Of a DNA stretch of 64,000 nt, positions 1-12,600 are shown piece by piece. Under the pieces are notes generated by a model, which was not told where the DNA came from, ran no database searches, and saw only the letters and a list, made by a program, of their open reading frames with translations. Each line of letters opens with the position of its first letter. Position 1 is the stretch's first letter. The position numbers and the translations under genes were made by a program. This DNA comes from Hymenolepis diminuta. Lineage: Eukaryota > Platyhelminthes > Cestoda > Cyclophyllidea > Hymenolepididae. Location of the stretch: assembly GCA_900708905.1 (NCBI GenBank), contig CAADRB010000071.1, positions 115,825-179,824 on the forward strand. Reading direction: 5' to 3'.

Positions 1-2500
1 GCTGTCCAATTCCTCTGAATGCTGTCAATGTGTTTACTATATTTCACCACTACGTAGATTCATGTTTAAACGATCTATTTTGCATTTTAAATCCCTAAAG
101 AGAAAATCATGGAATTTATTTCATTGCAGATTTCTCGCAGTACCCCTAATTAAACAGAACACATCGTTTCGTGCCAACAGACAGGTCGCTAATTATAGGT
201 TTAATTGATTTACAAGTGATGCATTCAAAAGGCGTCTTGTGAGCATAAGAGCACCGGAGTACCGCCTAATTATAGAAACAATTAACTTTTCACCCACGTC
301 AATTTGATCGCGTGTGTGGAAGATTTATCTGAATAGTATGGAACTGATTTGGGTTGATGGTTGCAGTTGCACGATCAAGGCTGACTGCTGCACAGCACAT
401 TTGAAGCACTGTTCTCGACAAGGCTCAACGGAAGCCATCAGTCGATTGATTTAGACTGATTTTTTCACAATGCGTGGGAAATGTGAGTGTGTTGTGGATC
501 TGTCAGGAGAAGTCAATAGCTTAATAATCACATGTATAGGAAAATACAGAAAGCTGGTGAAACCATTGCATATTCAGAGGTTAACTAACTTTACAAGAAG
601 GTATCTAAATAAGACAGAATACTCGAAAACGAAAGAGGGAGAAAGCAACAGCCTTGTAATTAGTAAAATGAAATCTTGGCCAAATTTAAAATGAAGGTTC
701 CATTTACCTCTTCATTTTTTCACTCGGAAGAGTTGTTGTACTCGATTAGTCTTAAGGAAGTCATTAATTCTAAGAGGGGATATTTAACCTACTATGATTG
801 AGCCCTTAAAGTCGGTTTGATGTATCGATAAATGCTGTCTTACCAGCGACCTCGGCACCTCCTGAACACAAGCTACAACTTTTAATCCTTAAAGGGGGAA
901 AAAGGTCCAAGCCAGTGAAACCCGAAAAATTTTTGCTTTTTAACTCCTTCATCAATAGCCAACACTGTGTATGTTGAAGATTTAAAAGTAATGTTTCAAC
1001 AAACACAAGTAGTGTTAACGAATGGGAATGGGTAAATGAAGGACCATTTAATGATTGCAACAGATTGTACCTAAAAGTAATATTCATTAAAACGTCAGAT
1101 TACTTTTTTATTAACTACCGTCGATATGGCGAACTGAATCTTGGAGAGGAATTGGTTGTTTAAATCTGATATTGCAAAATTCGAGGGTAATTTTAGGACT
1201 TTTAAATTGACAGAAATTGCAGTTGATGAAGTGATCTTTGTCTGTTTCTCAGAATTCTTTTCTAGCATAACTGCAAACTGAATCCCATTTATACAGTAAG
1301 TATTTTCTTCATGATGTATGAAATATGATATGAAAAGGATGATTAAGTTTTGCTATTTTAAACAACCCTATCCTCTGCTGTGTTATGATTGTTCTAAAAC
1401 AGAACGGGTTATGAGAACGCTGCTAAGTTTTCAAATTAGTTAAATATTTCTCTGACAATATTCCCTTGTATTGAGATATTATTTATAATAGTAACAAACT
1501 AATTCACGTTTAGTCAATTTTGACAATTAACTCAAGCCAGCTTTCAAGCATTAAGTTGGAAGTCGCCAAGGGGTTTGTCAGCAGAAGAGAACTGGTGAAA
1601 GCATTGTAAATGGGGGATTTAACGAATTTACCAGAAAATATTAAAGTAGGACAGGGGACGTGAATATGGAAGGAAGAGTAAATAAACAACCTTGTAATTT
1701 TTTAAACTAAAGGCGCGACCAAGTTCAATATGAAGTATTAAGATAGGAGAAAATTGAGAAAAAAGTTAAAGATTGGGGAAGGCACATCAGGCGAGATGAA
1801 GCAAAAAAAAACTAAATTTAGGAGAGAAGACGCGAAATCAAATGACTATAACAGTAAACAAGGTAACTTGTTTTCCTCCTTTCCATGGGGTCGTCGAGGG
1901 CATGGTGTAGGCATACATCAAAGTTGTGTCCAACTGCAAAAGGTCCGGGAGTGAAGGTACATACTGGGACAAGCTCTCGTTCATTGTCCATATGCGAAAA
2001 TACAGTTAAAAAGCGTAGCGCAGTGATCTGATTATATACTTTTTTGTTTTTATTTAATTGGCTGTTAGGTAACCAATAGGAATTGCAATTATTATTAGTG
2101 GTCCAATAGGAATACAATGCGCATGACTTTTGCGCAAAATGACTGATTGTATGAGAGTGCAATATTTTTAGAGTATTATACACCAATGGATTGGGGGGCA
2201 TCGCATCTGATTGGCCTATTCCCGTCTGTCTATTCCCGTCAATCACCCGAGGCAATTTGCCGGATGAAAGTTAAGTATGTGATGCTGTCTACTGTAAGGT
2301 TGTGCAGTGAGGACGAGGAAGATGGCAGGTTATAGTAAGGAATCATGCAAGGTAAATATTTTTAAAATTAGATTTAGCTTTTACTTCTTTATATCGTGAA
2401 TTGTGAGCTGAATATTCTCGAAGATTACTTTGCCATATTTTAATGCTCCCCATTAAAGTGCAGTAATTTGGGTCTTATTTTGTTCGTGAGTAGCTGAAGT
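1..2500. other. Gene-poor flank with a diverged duplicated segment
   Basis: I see no convincing coding exon here; the short open frames lack recognisable motifs. Two stretches, about 555-700 and 1585-1740, resemble each other (both carry an 'aaaccattgcat'/'gaaagcattgta' start, a shared 'cagccttgtaatt'/'caaccttgtaatt' block and a similar A-rich end), so they look like two old copies of one repeat. From about 2060 to 2190 there are three CCAAT-type motifs (for example 'aaccaatagg' and 'gtccaatagg'), which could be promoter remnants of the element that follows, but this is only a guess. Confidence 0.4.
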
Positions 2501-2586
2501 TATTCACTGCGCCAATTCATTGCTGTTTGCGATCGTGTACAAAGAATTCTATCCTTATCGTTCAGTACCAAAACATCTTATTTTTA

Positions 2587-3110
2587 GGTACATGGATAAT
2601 GAACGACAATCTAAGGAAGCACACCTCCACTGGGCTCTCAATTGGTTAAAATTCATGTTAAACATGAACAAGGCGAACATCATTCACTTATTGGATTATA
2701 TTTTAAAAATCATGGACATGAAGACTTATAAAGTCAACTACCTTTGTTCTTACGGACAGACTAATACTGGAAAGTCGTTATTGGCGCAGTTTATAACGTC
2801 CCATTTAAGGGTAAGAAACTCTGCTATCCTAAACATGTGTCATTAAACTATCCCATGATAATGCCATTCTTCGGAGCAATTTGTCGAAGAACTGATCAGA
2901 CTGCATTTCATTTCGACAATCTTCTGAATCGTACAGTGGCTCTAATGGGGGAGCCACGAATTACAATGACTATCAAGAACTACTGTAAAATTTATTAGGT
3001 GTTGGTAATTTTGAAATCGACGTCAATTATAGCGCTAGACGTTTTCTACCATGTGTACCAGTTATAGCAAAGACTAATGTAGAACTTGGTAGTCATGCCT
3101 TCTATCGAGA
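2587..3110 (+). pseudogene. NS1-like SF3 helicase fragment, broken
   Basis: The open frame ending at 2846 contains GQTNTGKSLL at about 2755-2785, a Walker A motif of the form GxxNTGKS typical of parvoviral NS1 superfamily 3 helicases. The upstream residues are predicted helical, as in the NS1 helicase leader. Homology continues past the frame's stop in another frame: a Walker B-like ALMGEP segment near 2940-2960 and a sensor-1-like PVIAKTN near 3058-3080, in the expected order and spacing. The frame change and stops between them show the gene is dead. In living relatives NS1 nicks and unwinds the viral origin; nothing here suggests a working product. The N-terminal nickase domain was not recognised. 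Confidence 0.65.
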
Positions 3111-4992
3111 GAGCTGCTCCGATGTCCAGTTTGAAGCAATATGCCTTGGACGAACAAATTGACTCAGAGCTTATTAAAGGATCAATTCGTTAATGTCTTG
3201 TTCAATTCTGTGCTTGTTATCCACGAGATTTGTTTAGACAATATGGGTATTATAGATAGATAAATAAATAAGGTTTTCGGTGTATATGTCTTCCGTATTA
3301 AGTCGTTTCGCATAATGGGTACTGAGAGAGCAGACGATCTACCAATTCCTAAAGAGGAGGTACTTAAGAGGGAAACTAGAGAGACCTAAGCTGTAGGTGG
3401 ATCGGAAAATAAGACTACCTCTATGTCTCATCCGGCTCGGTGGTTTAGGTAACTGCTTACATACGGTTTCACAACCCATTTAGTTACTTATAGGAACGGA
3501 TACATAATTATAGTACCGGATTTAAATGAAAGCACACAAGATTCAGAACACGATACAGCCTTTGTGTTAAATACCGCTTTCTTAAAGTTATTCATTCGTA
3601 ATAATTGGCATGGTATAGATAAATCTTTCCTTAATCCCAAGTAGAATGAAACATATTTCTTTGTTTGCTTCGGAAAGGCTTGAAGAAAGTTAGTCGACTA
3701 TTGCAGTCAACGAGGCAAACAACAGGTGGAGTTCGCTCGGTTGATAACGTTCAATGCGATAACTCAAATGAGTAAAAATGGCCATTCCAAACAATTGCAT
3801 CTCATTCAAAGTACTAGAATGTATAAAACAATATGCACCAAAGGTGGATTCTACATATCGAATATGAATGGAGAATTCCACCCCGAATTCAAAATTCCCA
3901 ACCTGTCATCCAGATACCTTTAGAGAAATTCTGCAACTGATGGTACACAATTTAATATTCTAGGACGTGATTATAATAACAATTCCAATGTGCAAACGAA
4001 ATCTAGGCATTTTCAACCAATGGAACCGGACAATTAAGCTATTGTACTACGGATGCCATTTCAGAAATCCCTTGATGAATCAACTGAGGTGGTCTTCCTC
4101 TATGGTAATATAGAGCAGATAGACTCATCAATCGCCAATATGGAGGCAATAAAATATGATAAGGGCATACTCTCTATTAATGGATACCTTACTGGGGTTC
4201 TTTCGCCTTGTAAAGAATTGCGTTTGTGCCTGCTCAATGAAAATCAGTCAGTCTCAGAGCATGACAACGAAGTTGAAATATCAGTGTTATTTAAAAGAGG
4301 AACCACAAATTAAAAAAGAGGAAATTAAGAAGGAAGGAGAAAACTGTAGCCCACGGGTTGATGATGAGAAAAAGGCGGAAGGAGGGTATGTTTTTTGGAA
4401 GGTGTTTAAGATGAATTAATTGTTGGTTGAATTGCAAATGCGATTACTTCTAGGTTAGGATCTCCCGTAGAAACAGTTACCGTGACTGAAATAACTCAAA
4501 TGCCAGCTAATGTTCCATTTTCTCAATCTTCAAATATTATGGAGGACATTGCTGAATTAATTGAAAACTTGTTAACAGTGACGAAGATATTTCTCAACTA
4601 ATAAAGGCAGGGGGAGGACGAGAAGCCATTAATCACTGACACCACACCAGATGATCAGGACAATGTAACATTCGAACAAAGCGAGATCGTATGGAAGAGA
4701 GGGAACCCCCTGCTCAAACAAATAGCTATGGTACTTTCTATCAGGCAAAGGAGTATAAATTAGAGACCGCATTAGAAATCGTGGAATTGTTGGAAACTCT
4801 GACAATTAATCATTTACTCCCCCAGAAAGTTGCCAGTCCCCTACGCATATGGCCACAATGAGCACGCCTGACATTAAATGCAGTAAATTACCTACTAAAA
4901 TTCCACAACTTAAAAACCCAAATGCAAATTAGCCCGGTCGAAATGAATCTAGTTCTAAAGAGGACAAAATTATACAGTGGCAAAGAATCGAT

Positions 4993-5367
4993 ATGAACAA
5001 ATGCGAAGAAATAGTTATGGATAATGGTTTGGCTAAGAATATATCTGAGGGAATATATCGGTACCGCAATGTTCGTCAGTTGACCAAATCGAATATCCGA
5101 AATCAACTGGTTAATTACAGAGATAAAGAAAAAGTTCCACATGCACGATCGCAAACAGCGAGGACACGAAGTGGTGAAATACTTCAGCTACATATGAACA
5201 AAAAAGATCCAAATTATGGAGAATATCAAAAATTGGCAAAGCATTCTGTAATAACGTTAAATCTACCAGAACCACATCGATTGAATAGATGGAATAAGTC
5301 AAGTCACTCATGTCATCAGATCAATTCGGAGGTGGCTAGCAAACCACCCCAATTTATTATTAAGTAA
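4993..5367 (+). pseudogene. Unidentified open frame at the right end of the parvovirus-like element
   Basis: This 124-codon open stretch is lysine- and arginine-rich and has no motif I recognise. Its last third (from about 5245) is homologous at the DNA level to the inverted copy at 25905-26130, where the corresponding frame is shifted and mutated. It therefore belongs to the repeated element rather than to a host gene. It could be the C-terminal end of a structural or accessory protein of the original element. Its function is unknown. Confidence 0.35.
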
Positions 5368-5560
5368 ATTAGGTTTATACACAAAACATTTCTTTGTTGG
5401 ACATCAGTCATGTCCCGTCTCGGGGTGATGATAGACATCCGTTTAGGTATCTATGTGCAAACACTCAGGCACACAGCAGGACCGTCCGTGGACACTGTAG
5501 TGGAGATCTTACCACCAGTCAATCATTTTTAATCGCTGAGTATTGATAGACATTTGCTGG
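5245..5560 (+). repeat. Repeat family R1, copy A (3' end of the parvovirus-like element)
   Basis: This segment aligns by eye along about 300 bp with the reverse complement of 25770-26130. Shared blocks include 'acaaaacatttctttgttgg', 'gtttaggtatctatgtgcaa' and 'ccagtcaatcattt'. The block ends near 'gatagacatttgctggct'. Homology runs from coding into non-coding sequence, which marks it as an element end rather than a conserved gene. Confidence 0.7.
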
Positions 5561-6697
5561 CTAGAACACAATCTTTGAAAGTATTTGACTCACTATGCAC
5601 GATATGAAGAAATAAAAACTGAATTTGATTATAAAATATGTGCCTTAACAAATTTTTCCTTCATATTAACTCGGCTTCCTCCTCCTCGCGGTAGACTCCT
5701 ACATCTCTTTATGCACCGATTGCACCAGCTAGGAGCTTATCAGTACTCCTTCCCTCCATTCAGCAAAACTGCCCCAGGTGGTTGGCAGGAATGGGGGGAT
5801 GTTATCCAATCGCGATGGGGCTGAATGGCATCCGAACGCGGCATAGAAAATAAAAGGCTCCGCAGTAAATTCAGGATTTCGATTTACAAATTTGTCAAAT
5901 ATGATGAAACCAATAACGTTAAATTTTGAAGAGAACAAGGAGAGGAAATTAAATTTAGAAGTCAATTTGCCTTATGGAAACTGTTACACTTTTATATATC
6001 CACTAAATAACATTGCATTGCATTTCTTACGGCCTCGATAAATTAATTATTTTTCAGTCCATTGATCATAAGGAATCATCTAGTTACTTATCGTATCAAA
6101 CTACGGTTCGTCAAAGGAGATGTTGCCTTCAGTGTCAATTTGAGTGAGAGGAGAGAGGGATTTAAAGATCTCTCTGAGGTGTAAGATTATTAAGACTTCA
6201 TGAAATATGTCTGGTGATGAAACTCAACTTACAGTGCAACTGCAGTTATGAAGTTCGAAAAGAAAATTTCCCATTTGTTAGTAATTTTTAAAAGCATTTA
6301 ATCTCCAATCTGAAATTATTTAAAAACAGTTGATAGACGCCATCTTAAGTTGATCAATTTAGAATAATTATATATAACGTAACTTTCCACTACTATTTAT
6401 GTGTTTCTTACAAATGTATGGAAAATAATGCAACAGTTATTCAGCAATACTTAAAATGTTTTATTTAGAGTTAATATATTCAGATATATGAAGACGAAAT
6501 AATGTATCTATAATAAATGAAACTATATTTTAAAGTCAAAAGGTATCTAATGCATTTATATAGTGAATGAAAATTTTCATTCATCATATTTGTTTTAAGT
6601 ATTTAGAAATCACTGAATGTTTTCAAAGGTATTGTAACTAATAATCTGATTGGTTAGCATTGGGTGAGTACTTCTCGTGTCTAATTGGAACATTAAA
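5561..6697. other. Intergenic, upstream of UBE4A
   Basis: This AT-rich stretch separates the decayed element from the UBE4A start codon. Open frames near 5585-5965 overlap on both strands and carry no recognisable motif. The UBE4A promoter should lie in the last few hundred bases, but I see no clear TATA box or initiator to place it. Confidence 0.4.
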
Positions 6698-9600
6698 ATG
6701 GAAAATTCATTTTCCCAAATTCCAAACTCTGAAATGCCTCCTAAGTCTCCAAAAGCTTCTGAGGAACTCCATGAAACTAGCAATATTGTAGAACAGATAT
6801 TCTTGGTTAGTTCTAAAGGTAAGATGATATCAGATTTAATTTGACAACTTTGTTTTATGCTTTTTTTTTGTATCTTATTATCTATTTGGGGATATTAATT
6901 TTATTTTAGATGTTCCCTGTAATCGGACATCAGTACTGTTCTCAGGTGATGTAATTACGCCCGAAGGTTATTTCACGCTCGATGGTCTTGAATATGTAAG
7001 CTCTATAGTGATTTCCTTAGTTTAACACCACATTTTAGCTCTTATTTGAACGATCTCAGATGAAAGAGTTTCCTCCTGATCGCATTTGTCCCAAAACCTC
7101 ACCTCTCACCGATCCTGCTTTTCAGCTTGATCCCATGGTCTACCTTTTTGAAAGCTTCCGTCGCTCGTTCGACTTCACCAACTCCAAGTGCCAAACCACC
7201 GTTGAAGTCGCCAATTACTGTCAAATTCAGATTTTTAAACAGGCATCACTTTGTCTCCTTTTAGACACTGAAATGGAAATGGATAATTGTGCTCTGAGTC
7301 TGCTCAACATTCTTCTTAATTGTACTCACGTGCATTGTAAGTTTTGCTCTTTAATTGCCCCATTTACAGTATTAGTTATTGTTTCATTTTGGTATATCTG
7401 TTAATAAAGAAATTATTCAGTATACTTTTCGGACAAGTGGGTGCAACAGGTCAAATTGTTTGGCTAAAGGGTAGAGAGATTCTAGATAATTACTATTTTT
7501 CTCAGCTCGAGGGATGCGTGTTTCTACTTTTTCAAACGATCTTTTGAAGAAACTTACGCTTTCGAGTTAGGAGTCGATACTGTTGTTTTACCCATGACGG
7601 TCTGGTAAAACTGGTCTGTTTATCTTTAGCCATGACTTTGTATAAGCTTTCTCTTTGGTTCTCCTTGGAATTGGATGAATTAAAAGCAGCTCAAAAACAA
7701 GGTCTTCTTTGTAGAGGCTTAATTACTTTATTTCTCAGAGGAATCCACTGAGCTAATTTTCACACATCATGACTTTGTAAAAGCGCACTTCTAAGATTAG
7801 CCTCTTCGTAGTGTTAAATAGAGTCTTAAGTCTCTTGTTATCATATGCTTAGTACTATTTTTAGAATACTGTAATGGGGTTTGGCTCTATAAGGTTCTCA
7901 ATGATTCCTGCTTTTAATTTGACTGATAAATATGCTTATCTTAAAATGGGCCGAAATCTTACGAGTTTCTGTTTGGCTCTGTGGATTACAGCTGGATTAC
8001 ATATGCACTTTTTTAAGGAGTTTACTTTTTCGTTTTATTGGTCGTTTTGTTTTTTTTTGTCTAGCTGATCCTGACAACGCTGTCGCCATTGACAACTTTC
8101 TCGCTGGAATTTTGTCTGTTAGCGATGCTGAGAGCTGTACCACCTCCCTTCGTCCTATGATGAAGGGTCTGCTGGCAAAACTGAAGGAATTGGAGGCAGA
8201 CAGGAGCCTTCCAGTTGTCTCTACGGATCCTCTCCAGAATCTCGTTAGCCGGCTATCCGCACAAAATAAACCACCCGGACCAAGTAAAGGCGCTCGACTG
8301 CTTTTCCAAACGGATCGGGATGGAATTACTAATGCTTGCACTCTGTTAGCTAAATATCCTGTCACTGCCAAGGTTTGTTTTGAATTTACCTATACTTGCT
8401 GTAGCTGAAGATTAGCATCTTCTTTTATTTGTAGGTCACGTTTAACAATTCATTTATTAGGCCCTTCAGTTCTTGACGCTTTTTAAATATTTCATCACTG
8501 ACTGAAACATGATTGCATATGTTGTGGTTTAAGAATAGTGATTCTTACTACCAACTAGGATGTCAAGTTAATATTAAGCTACTTGCCATGAGATTTGAAC
8601 CAGTCGATTTCCCATCACGGAGCTACTAAATTGTTGTTACTTTTTCCAAACATTCCGTATGCCGAACTTATCGTGATCACAAACGCAATATTTCAAATAA
8701 GTTCCAAAAGACTGACTGACGTATTTGGAGTGTCATTCGGCTAACACTAGCGGTAACATAAGAACCATACAGTACCCATAGAATGGGAATGTTGGATGAT
8801 TGAATTGTTTACTCATGTATTGAATTAACGGAACTGTCCTAGTGTCTGGATTAAGCACAGATTGCACACAGGAATTCATACATTTCATACATTTTGATCT
8901 TCTAAGAACTTTATTTTTTACATGAGAAATAGAATGAAGATGATGCGTCCAATAGTAATACGCTGACCGTTAGGATGTCATCAATGGTAACAGAATGCAA
9001 TGAGCAAGTCACATGATTAAAATCCACAATTATCAACCTTAATTTGCACAGTTAGGTGACGGGAGCATCCTTAAGTACGTCAGTCGATCAATATAGAAAT
9101 CGGACTGAACTTTGGACAATCGTTTACAGCAAACCATTAATAGATACCGGACCTAAGGCAAGATGAGTGCAAAATTAATGACTGAACATTATGCAGAGGG
9201 TGTTCGCCGATTAAAGTCGTTTTTGATTTCCTTAGCCAAACCTTAAGCTATGTTCGGTCTGAATTTTTTGTCATATATTTGTCTTGCTTCTAACCTTGGA
9301 CACTTAAGATTAACTATGAAAAGAGAATTTGGACAACAGGTTAATTGTCTGGAGTGCTGATGAAATAAGGACATATTTAGTTACTTCAGGTTGGAAATTT
9401 TCAGTAACTTGGTGGATAAAGGGTAGCGAATGAAATTTAGCTCCATTCTTCCATTTCATTTCTTCTATTTGTGGTGATCAAACTATAATTTCACCTGGGT
9501 TTTACATCTCCAACACATAAATTGCAATATCCATCATAATTCTCGTTACCCTATGATCTAGCGAATTTTTCAGGCCGAGTTGCAGCGTCTAGTCCTTCAA

Positions 9601-12600
9601 CTGCAGTGTCTATTGTCCGACGCTTCTTACATTCGGTTCGCTCATTTATAACAGTACGGTAAATTAGCACTATTATCATAATTCTATACAAAATTTGACT
9701 AATATTAATCCAGTTAAATTCCTTCCCCATTCTGTGTACTTAATGGTCTCTTGAGGTAGAGATGATAGTTGAAGCGAACACGTCGAGACTCTATGAACTC
9801 AGCTACCACAAGCTAATGTGGAGACAGGATGAGTGACTGAATATTTATTGAGGGATGTTAGAAGGTAGCAATCATTAATCGGAAATTAGAGCTAAGTGGG
9901 TTGGCAAAATTCGGAACACAAGTGTTAGTTAATCGGATGAAATCGATAAACCGTTTCAAGTTCGTGGGATGAACCATAGGCGAATTTGCAACTTGTAGAA
10001 ATTGATAAGCGAATCAGGGTAACTTGGATATGGAGTAGAGTCAGTAGGCATTTATTAGCATTTCTATTACAGATTCGCTCATTGATGTATCTTTTTTTTC
10101 TGTATATTATAGTTGCTTCTAGAGTTCTCCTACCCCGAAGAAGGACCACATCGTGAAGTGGGCTGGCGTTATGAAGATGGCGTGTTGGGTCGTTTGTTAA
10201 TCCCAAGTCCCCTCTTGCCCCTGCTCCCCTATCAAATATCCTACATGGAATCTACCAGTGGAGGTCGTTCTTGGGTTGGAGAATTCTTCACTGATCAATC
10301 GCCCATCAAAGCCTCTGTGGATGCTGATAAGAACACTATTTGGAGGGCAAGTTTAACTTTTGAAATATCTTTTCCTAATGACTATTCGATACATATAGTC
10401 TCCGAGTAGCAACAGAGCTAAGGGAAAGGACAATACTAATTGATGGTTATTTGGCAGCACACAATTAGCTCTTCCTACTGCTAATTGAAATGTCCAATTT
10501 ATTACGCTGCTAACCCCGAATTCTAGGATGGCTAAACCTCCAGTCTAGTGTGTTTAAGTTGCCAACCCTATTTTACCCAAAATATGAGGAAAGTAGAGTA
10601 TCAGAGTTTGTCTACTGGGTAAAAATATCGAATGAGACTTAGATTTTGAGAACAATTAAAGGTTCAGATCAGCTAATGAGTCAGAAATTAATGATAGAAT
10701 AAAATGGAGTAATACGTCCCCGTCAGTATTACCAGTAGGTACGTCTTTTTAGTCTATTTCCCACAACCTGATGCGCATGATATCGTTTTATTCAACACCT
10801 TCAGGTGAAAATTGTCCTTCCATTAGATTTGAGGTTGAGATCCACTTGAAATATTTTCGGGAGTTTTCTGGATGACGGTCGGTCCAATGTCTGAGCTGAA
10901 TTTTCGTTGTTTAAGGGTTCCAAGACAAGGAGAGGTCACACACTTCCAAGTTGAACTCCAACGAGCCCGATTTTTGGCTGAGTGGTACTTTCGTCTTTTG
11001 TCTTATGAAAGCTTCTTATGGACTTGTACCCGAAAATGAATGGATCCCAGAGAAGTATCTGTTTCAAGTTACCAGCATGTTGCTCTTCTTGATTCTTAGG
11101 TTAAAGTTTGAAAGTAAAAATAGGAGATATTGTGATAAAATGTTGGGAAAAAGGGAACTGGGTGCCATTTCCCTGTGCAAACCTGCTTTTGATAACATTT
11201 GTTATGCGAATTAGCCCTTTGGGATTGAGGGAATGAGCCGAGTTATTACCGTAGATAGCTAGGTATCGACCATAAATTCATTGTCTTAAGTTCATTTACA
11301 TGTATTTATGGAACACTCATTCATGTCCAATCGGTCGTGCCTCGATGCGAAGATTGACTCGTAGAGTAATTGTCGGGGCTTGAGTACTCACTGACGGGCT
11401 CCAGTAACGCAATAATTTATGTTCCTGTCTGCGAAATTAGGGCTTACGGGTTTGATTCTCAGTGAATGGGAGGAACGACTCATCGCGCTGACTAAATTAA
11501 ATTACTAAAGGGGATGGCAGAGTTTGAGCTCCTCTCTAAGGGGTTGTAATGATGATACTCTCTCTTTCCCTCCTCTACTCAAGATGGGTATCAGAAAGCA
11601 TTTTTTCTAAATGTAATTTGAAGTTGTTTAACTCGCTAGATGAGTAAAAGGCCCGTTGCACTACTATAGTCATTGATCGTCTGTTTTCCTTTTCCCTGCA
11701 GCTTACTACAGAAATAGACTCCAGACTTACAGTACTTTTCAAAAATTTCCTTCGATCTGGAAAACAGGATGATTCCGTTAAGGCCAGTCTTTTTGAATGG
11801 TTTGGCGCCTGTCTTCATGCTAATCGGAAGCGCAAGCAGCTGGCCAACACAATAGGCAATGCTGATCCCAACAACCAGGAAGTGAGGCAGCTCGCAAGCG
11901 ATGGGTTCCTCAATAATTTGGCCAGCTTGACGGTGTATCTGTGTGGTCCCCTCCTTAGTTACCAAGCTGCGTCACCTGGTGCACTCAACCAACCCAAATC
12001 CCCTCTGGCTATGGTCAAACCCGAATTTGTAGTTTCAAATAAGGCGCATAAGATTTTACCTGGTGAGTACTCCTTCGTAGCAATTGGTCTTTATTATGTA
12101 TCCGCGATGTCGTAGGTGTTCATATTATCTAGTTTTAGTAGAAAGGGGAGATTCAAGGAGAAGACGTCTGAAATAACATAAGACGTTTATCCATTCAGAG
12201 TTAACTAAGCGGAAAAAACACCAATACATTTACTTAAGATCGCTGGTGCTTTAAAGTAACAAGCACTGATAGATGACATACCACCAGTGTCAGTTTAGGC
12301 CTCGACAAATTGATCCGAGCTCTTGTCTCCTTAAAATCAGTATAATTTAATTTAGGCGGATGTTGAGAAATAATGAATCGATCTACGAAGTTTTAGATTT
12401 ATTCCTGTTTCTTATTTTTACTCAACTAATCTCATCTTTTTCTGATGTCCTTTTTAGTGCTTTAAGAATTTGTTGATTTTGTGTCTCAAAAGTTTTTAGG
12501 AGATTGATGATTTAGTATTGGAAGAAAAAAATAACGATGATAGAAATTTAACGGCCTAAAAGCCAATATTCCAGCGAGAAGAAGGAAAAGCATAAGTTGC

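Larger units (their letters stand above)
2520..5560 (+). mobile_element. Decayed parvovirus-like integrated element
   Basis: This looks like an old integrated copy of a single-stranded DNA virus-like element, because its left part carries pieces of an SF3 helicase of the parvovirus NS1 kind and its right end is repeated elsewhere in the window. The coding content is broken by stops and frame changes. Open stretches lie at 2520-2846, 4053-4419 and 4993-5367. No capsid signature could be identified with confidence in the right half. The 3' part (about 5240-5560) is shared with an inverted copy at 25770-26130 and with shorter relics near 21350 and 23270, so the family multiplied in this genome after or during integration. 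The left boundary is unclear; it may reach back to about 2040. An alternative is a transposable element that merely uses an NS1-like helicase. Confidence 0.6.

Noticed and set aside
1754..2335. Overlapping open frames on both strands near 1.8-2.3 kb
   Set aside because: No motif, low complexity in places, and no splice-compatible neighbours.
7932..8064. Upstream extension of UBE4A exon 4
   Set aside because: The open frame runs through the acceptor 'tttgtctag' into hydrophobic intron sequence; splice phase and homology begin at 8065.
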